Positions 61,834-64,000 of a stretch of DNA of 64,000 bases are shown in pieces. The DNA lies in assembly GCA_009993605.1 (NCBI GenBank), contig JAACTB010000007.1, positions 496,001 to 560,000 on the forward strand, written 5' to 3'. Position numbers and translations under genes: made by a program. The notes under the pieces were generated by a model. It saw only the letters and a program-made list of their open reading frames with translations. It did no database searches and was not told the origin of the DNA. Within the stretch, counting starts at the first letter, position 1, and every line of letters starts with the position of its first letter. The DNA is from Erythrobacter sp. Lineage in GTDB: Bacteria > Pseudomonadota > Alphaproteobacteria > Sphingomonadales > Sphingomonadaceae.

Positions 61834-63999
61834 TCACTCGTGCTCGATTGCCTGTTCCGGGCTCTTCTGGTCGAGAAGTCGGTCGATCATGGTCAACATC
61901 TTCCGCCATTCGCTCTCGTCATCGCAGGCGAGCAAGGCCTTCTCGGTCTCGAGGCATCGGCTGCCGAGCTCCGCCGCGTCGAAATAGGCGGCGGTCCCGG
62001 CGATCTGGTGCAGAAGCCCCGCAATCTCGCCGCGCGTGTCTTCGTCGATCGACGCCATACCCTGCGCCGCCGCGATGGCGTCGCGCGTCGCGGTCAGGCG
62101 ATCGGCGAACATCCTGCGCAGGCGCGGACTTGTGGCAGCATCGCGCCTGGCGGAGGCCGGCTCGGCCGATGCGGGCTCGGTCGGAGCCGGTGCCGGGTCA
62201 TCGCCCGGCGAGGCCGACCATTGTGCGATCACGCGGGACAGGTCCCCCATCCGCAAGGGCTTGGCCAGATGCCCCTGCATTCCGGCCACGCGGCATTGGC
62301 GGATATCGTCGGCATAGGCGTTGGCGGTGACGGCGATGATGGGCAGTTCGGCGGGCGTGAAACCCGCCTCGCGGATCGCCATGGTCGCGCCGACGCCGTC
62401 GAGCACGGGCATCTGCATGTCCATCAGCACCAGATCGAACGGTGCGCCCTGCTCCCGGGCCAGCCGCACCTTCGCGATCGCCTCGCGCCCGTTATCGGCC
62501 AGATCGCATCTGTGCCCAGCCTTTTCGACCATGGCGCGCGTCAGCTCCTGGTTCACAGAGTTGTCTTCGGCGACGAGGATGCGAAGGCTCCCCGACAGCG
62601 GGGCTTGCATCGTGTCCGTCGCTTTCACCTCGTCAGCGTCATCCGCCGTCGTCTCGGCTACGCGCAGCGGCAGATCGAGAATGAAGACCGATCCCTGGCC
62701 GAGCTCGCTTTCGACGCGCAGATCCCCGCCCATCAGCCGCGCCAGTTCGGCGCTGATCGGCAGACCGAGTCCGGTTCCCCCAAAACGGCGCGCCGTGGTC
62801 GCATCGGCCTGGGTGAACTTCTCGAACACGCTTTCCAGGCGGTCGGCGGGAATGCCGATCCCCGTATCGCTGACCGTGATCCGGATGACCCGGTCATCGC
62901 CTGATTGGACGATCTCCAGCCCCAGCGCCACCTTGCCCTGTTCGGTGAACTTGACCGCATTGCCGAGCAGATTGAGGACGATCTGGCGCAGGCGCATCTT
63001 GTCGACCACCACGCGAGAAGGCAGGTCGGGGTCGATATTGAGATCGAGCTGAACGCGCTTTGCCTTGGCGACCGGTTCCATCAGGCGCAGGCAACTGCGC
63101 ATCGTATGGCGCATATCGGCGGGTTCGCCGTTCACGCTCATCTGATTGGCCTCGATCTTGGCGAAATCGAGCAGGTCGTTGAGCAATCGCAGCATCGCAT
63201 TGCCCGAATCCGCGATCATGCCCAGGCGGCGGCGCTGGACCGGGTCCTCTTCTTCGCAAAGCGCCAGTTCGGTGAACCCGATCACTCCGTTCATGGGCGT
63301 GCGTATCTCGTGGCTCATATTGGCGAGGAAGCTGGTCTTCGCCTCGTCCGCCGCGCGCGCGCGATCGCGCGCATCGGTGAGGTTGCGCCGCATCTCGACC
63401 TCTTCGGTGCGATCGATGATGACGCCGAACAGGGATTTGGCCCCCACGCCGTTCCCATCGCTATCGACGGTGCCAATCTCGCCGCCCCGATGTTCCTCGC
63501 CGTCGCCTTCGGCATGGCCAATGACCTCGACATGGCGAAGAATGCCCTCGCCAGCCATCAGGCGTGCGTTGAAGCGGAAGCCCGTCCCGCTCGCCGCGGC
63601 TTCGGCGATCGCATCTTCGACGAAGGACCGGTCTTCGGGATGGTAGAGTTCGATCGCCTTGTCGAGGCTGGGCGGGGTGTGTCCTTCGAGCCCGTGCAGG
63701 CGGAAGACCTCGTCCGACCAATCGACGGTGCCCGCCTCGAGATCGACATACCAGTGCCCGACATGGGCGGTCGCCTCCGCGAGAGTGAGCATCCGGTTGC
63801 GTTCGGCCACTTCGGCGGTGGCTTCCTCGACCTTGCGCACCACCAGCGCCTCGCGCCGCGAGAAAGCGATCAGGAGCAGGCCCAAAAGGATTGTTACCAC
63901 GATGCCGGAAAAGAGCACGATAAGCGGTTCGTCGGATGTGATACGCTCCTCGAAGGCCGGCAGCGCGCGCCAGCGCAGCGTGATCAACTCGTTCGCCAT
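61834..63999 (-). CDS. Hybrid sensor histidine kinase with PAS, receiver and HPt domains (5' truncated by window)
   Basis: The frame is open to the window end. An ATG exists at 63999, but the residues there (RWRALPAFEERITSDEPLI) look like the end of an extracellular CHASE-type sensor before a membrane helix, so the true start is probably outside. Then follow a membrane helix (LIVLFSGIVVTILLGLLLIAF), a PAS domain (VGHWYVDLEAGTVDW), HisKA with NMSHEIRTPMNG (phospho-His), an ATPase domain (NLLGNAVKFTEQG, SDTGIGIPADR, GTGLGLPIS), a receiver (VLMDMQMPVLDG, phospho-Asp) and an HPt domain (LLHQIAGTAAYFDA). This is a full phosphorelay in one protein; its output partner is not in the window. Confidence 0.93.
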   Translation of the reverse strand: MANELITLRWRALPAFEERITSDEPLIVLFSGIVVTILLGLLLIAFSRREALVVRKVEEATAEVAERNRMLTLAEATAHVGHWYVDLEAGTVDWSDEVFRLHGLEGHTPPSLDKAIELYHPEDRSFVEDAIAEAAASGTGFRFNARLMAGEGILRHVEVIGHAEGDGEEHRGGEIGTVDSDGNGVGAKSLFGVIIDRTEEVEMRRNLTDARDRARAADEAKTSFLANMSHEIRTPMNGVIGFTELALCEEEDPVQRRRLGMIADSGNAMLRLLNDLLDFAKIEANQMSVNGEPADMRHTMRSCLRLMEPVAKAKRVQLDLNIDPDLPSRVVVDKMRLRQIVLNLLGNAVKFTEQGKVALGLEIVQSGDDRVIRITVSDTGIGIPADRLESVFEKFTQADATTARRFGGTGLGLPISAELARLMGGDLRVESELGQGSVFILDLPLRVAETTADDADEVKATDTMQAPLSGSLRILVAEDNSVNQELTRAMVEKAGHRCDLADNGREAIAKVRLAREQGAPFDLVLMDMQMPVLDGVGATMAIREAGFTPAELPIIAVTANAYADDIRQCRVAGMQGHLAKPLRMGDLSRVIAQWSASPGDDPAPAPTEPASAEPASARRDAATSPRLRRMFADRLTATRDAIAAAQGMASIDEDTRGEIAGLLHQIAGTAAYFDAAELGSRCLETEKALLACDDESEWRKMLTMIDRLLDQKSPEQAIEHE

Positions 64000-64000
64000 C

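Overview
The window is GC-rich and reads as the chromosome of an alphaproteobacterium, most likely a sphingomonad (Sphingomonadales, Erythrobacteraceae-like). This is an inference from large sphingomonad/Caulobacter-type TonB-dependent receptors, PF04820 flavin halogenases inside a maltodextrin operon, a MobA-FdhD fusion, Tat-exported ferritin-like proteins and dense 1-4 bp gene overlaps. I recognised no tRNA, rRNA, insertion sequence, phage gene or CRISPR array. Two genes run off the window: the serine hydrolase at the left edge and the hybrid histidine kinase at the right edge.

Region 1 (about 1-23.4 kb) is a peptidoglycan/muropeptide catabolic locus. Exported hydrolases (a beta-lactamase-fold serine hydrolase, S9 peptidase, amidohydrolase, PBP4-type DacB, penicillin-acylase-type Ntn hydrolase and a D-aminoacylase lipoprotein) surround a TonB-dependent receptor. 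The sugar arm is a BadF-type amino-sugar kinase, MurQ, NagA and a SIS-type GlcN-6-P deaminase, enough to take MurNAc or GlcNAc to fructose-6-P. The D-glutamate arm is a LysR regulator, DUF1611/DgcN, an enolase-superfamily DgcA/dipeptide epimerase and a dicarboxylate/amino-acid symporter. A ROK sugar kinase closes the region.

Region 2 (about 23.6-33.6 kb) is a curli-type functional amyloid locus on the minus strand. In transcription order it holds a LuxR regulator, CsgF, CsgG, a 645-aa curlin, a 1038-aa curlin, a 137-aa Arg-rich curlin, a 242-aa curlin and an unrecognised 253-aa secreted protein. The two large subunits consist almost entirely of an 11-residue Q-x-G-x-x-N strand repeat and far exceed E. 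coli CsgA in size. A strong intrinsic terminator separates them, and a shared ATGGTT-type motif precedes both csgF and the curlin genes. No CsgE is visible. This is the most unusual system in the window.

Region 3 (about 33.8-43.3 kb) is regulatory and stress-related: an AraC regulator, two paralogous Tat-exported ferritin-like proteins, two Crp/Fnr-type regulators, a MobA-FdhD fusion, and a YdeP-like molybdopterin oxidoreductase coupled to a DUF4396 membrane protein.

Region 4 (about 43.4-57.8 kb) is a maltodextrin utilisation locus. A TonB receptor, an alpha-amylase, a GH13 alpha-glucosidase and a GH97 enzyme, interleaved with two flavin-dependent halogenases, are on the minus strand. A LacI regulator and an MFS maltose-type permease are on the plus strand. 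Adjacent perfect palindromes in the divergent promoter are candidate LacI operators.

Region 5 (57.8-64 kb) is housekeeping: a DUF6702-like protein with an M1 metallopeptidase, phosphatidylserine decarboxylase, and a hybrid histidine kinase cut by the window edge.
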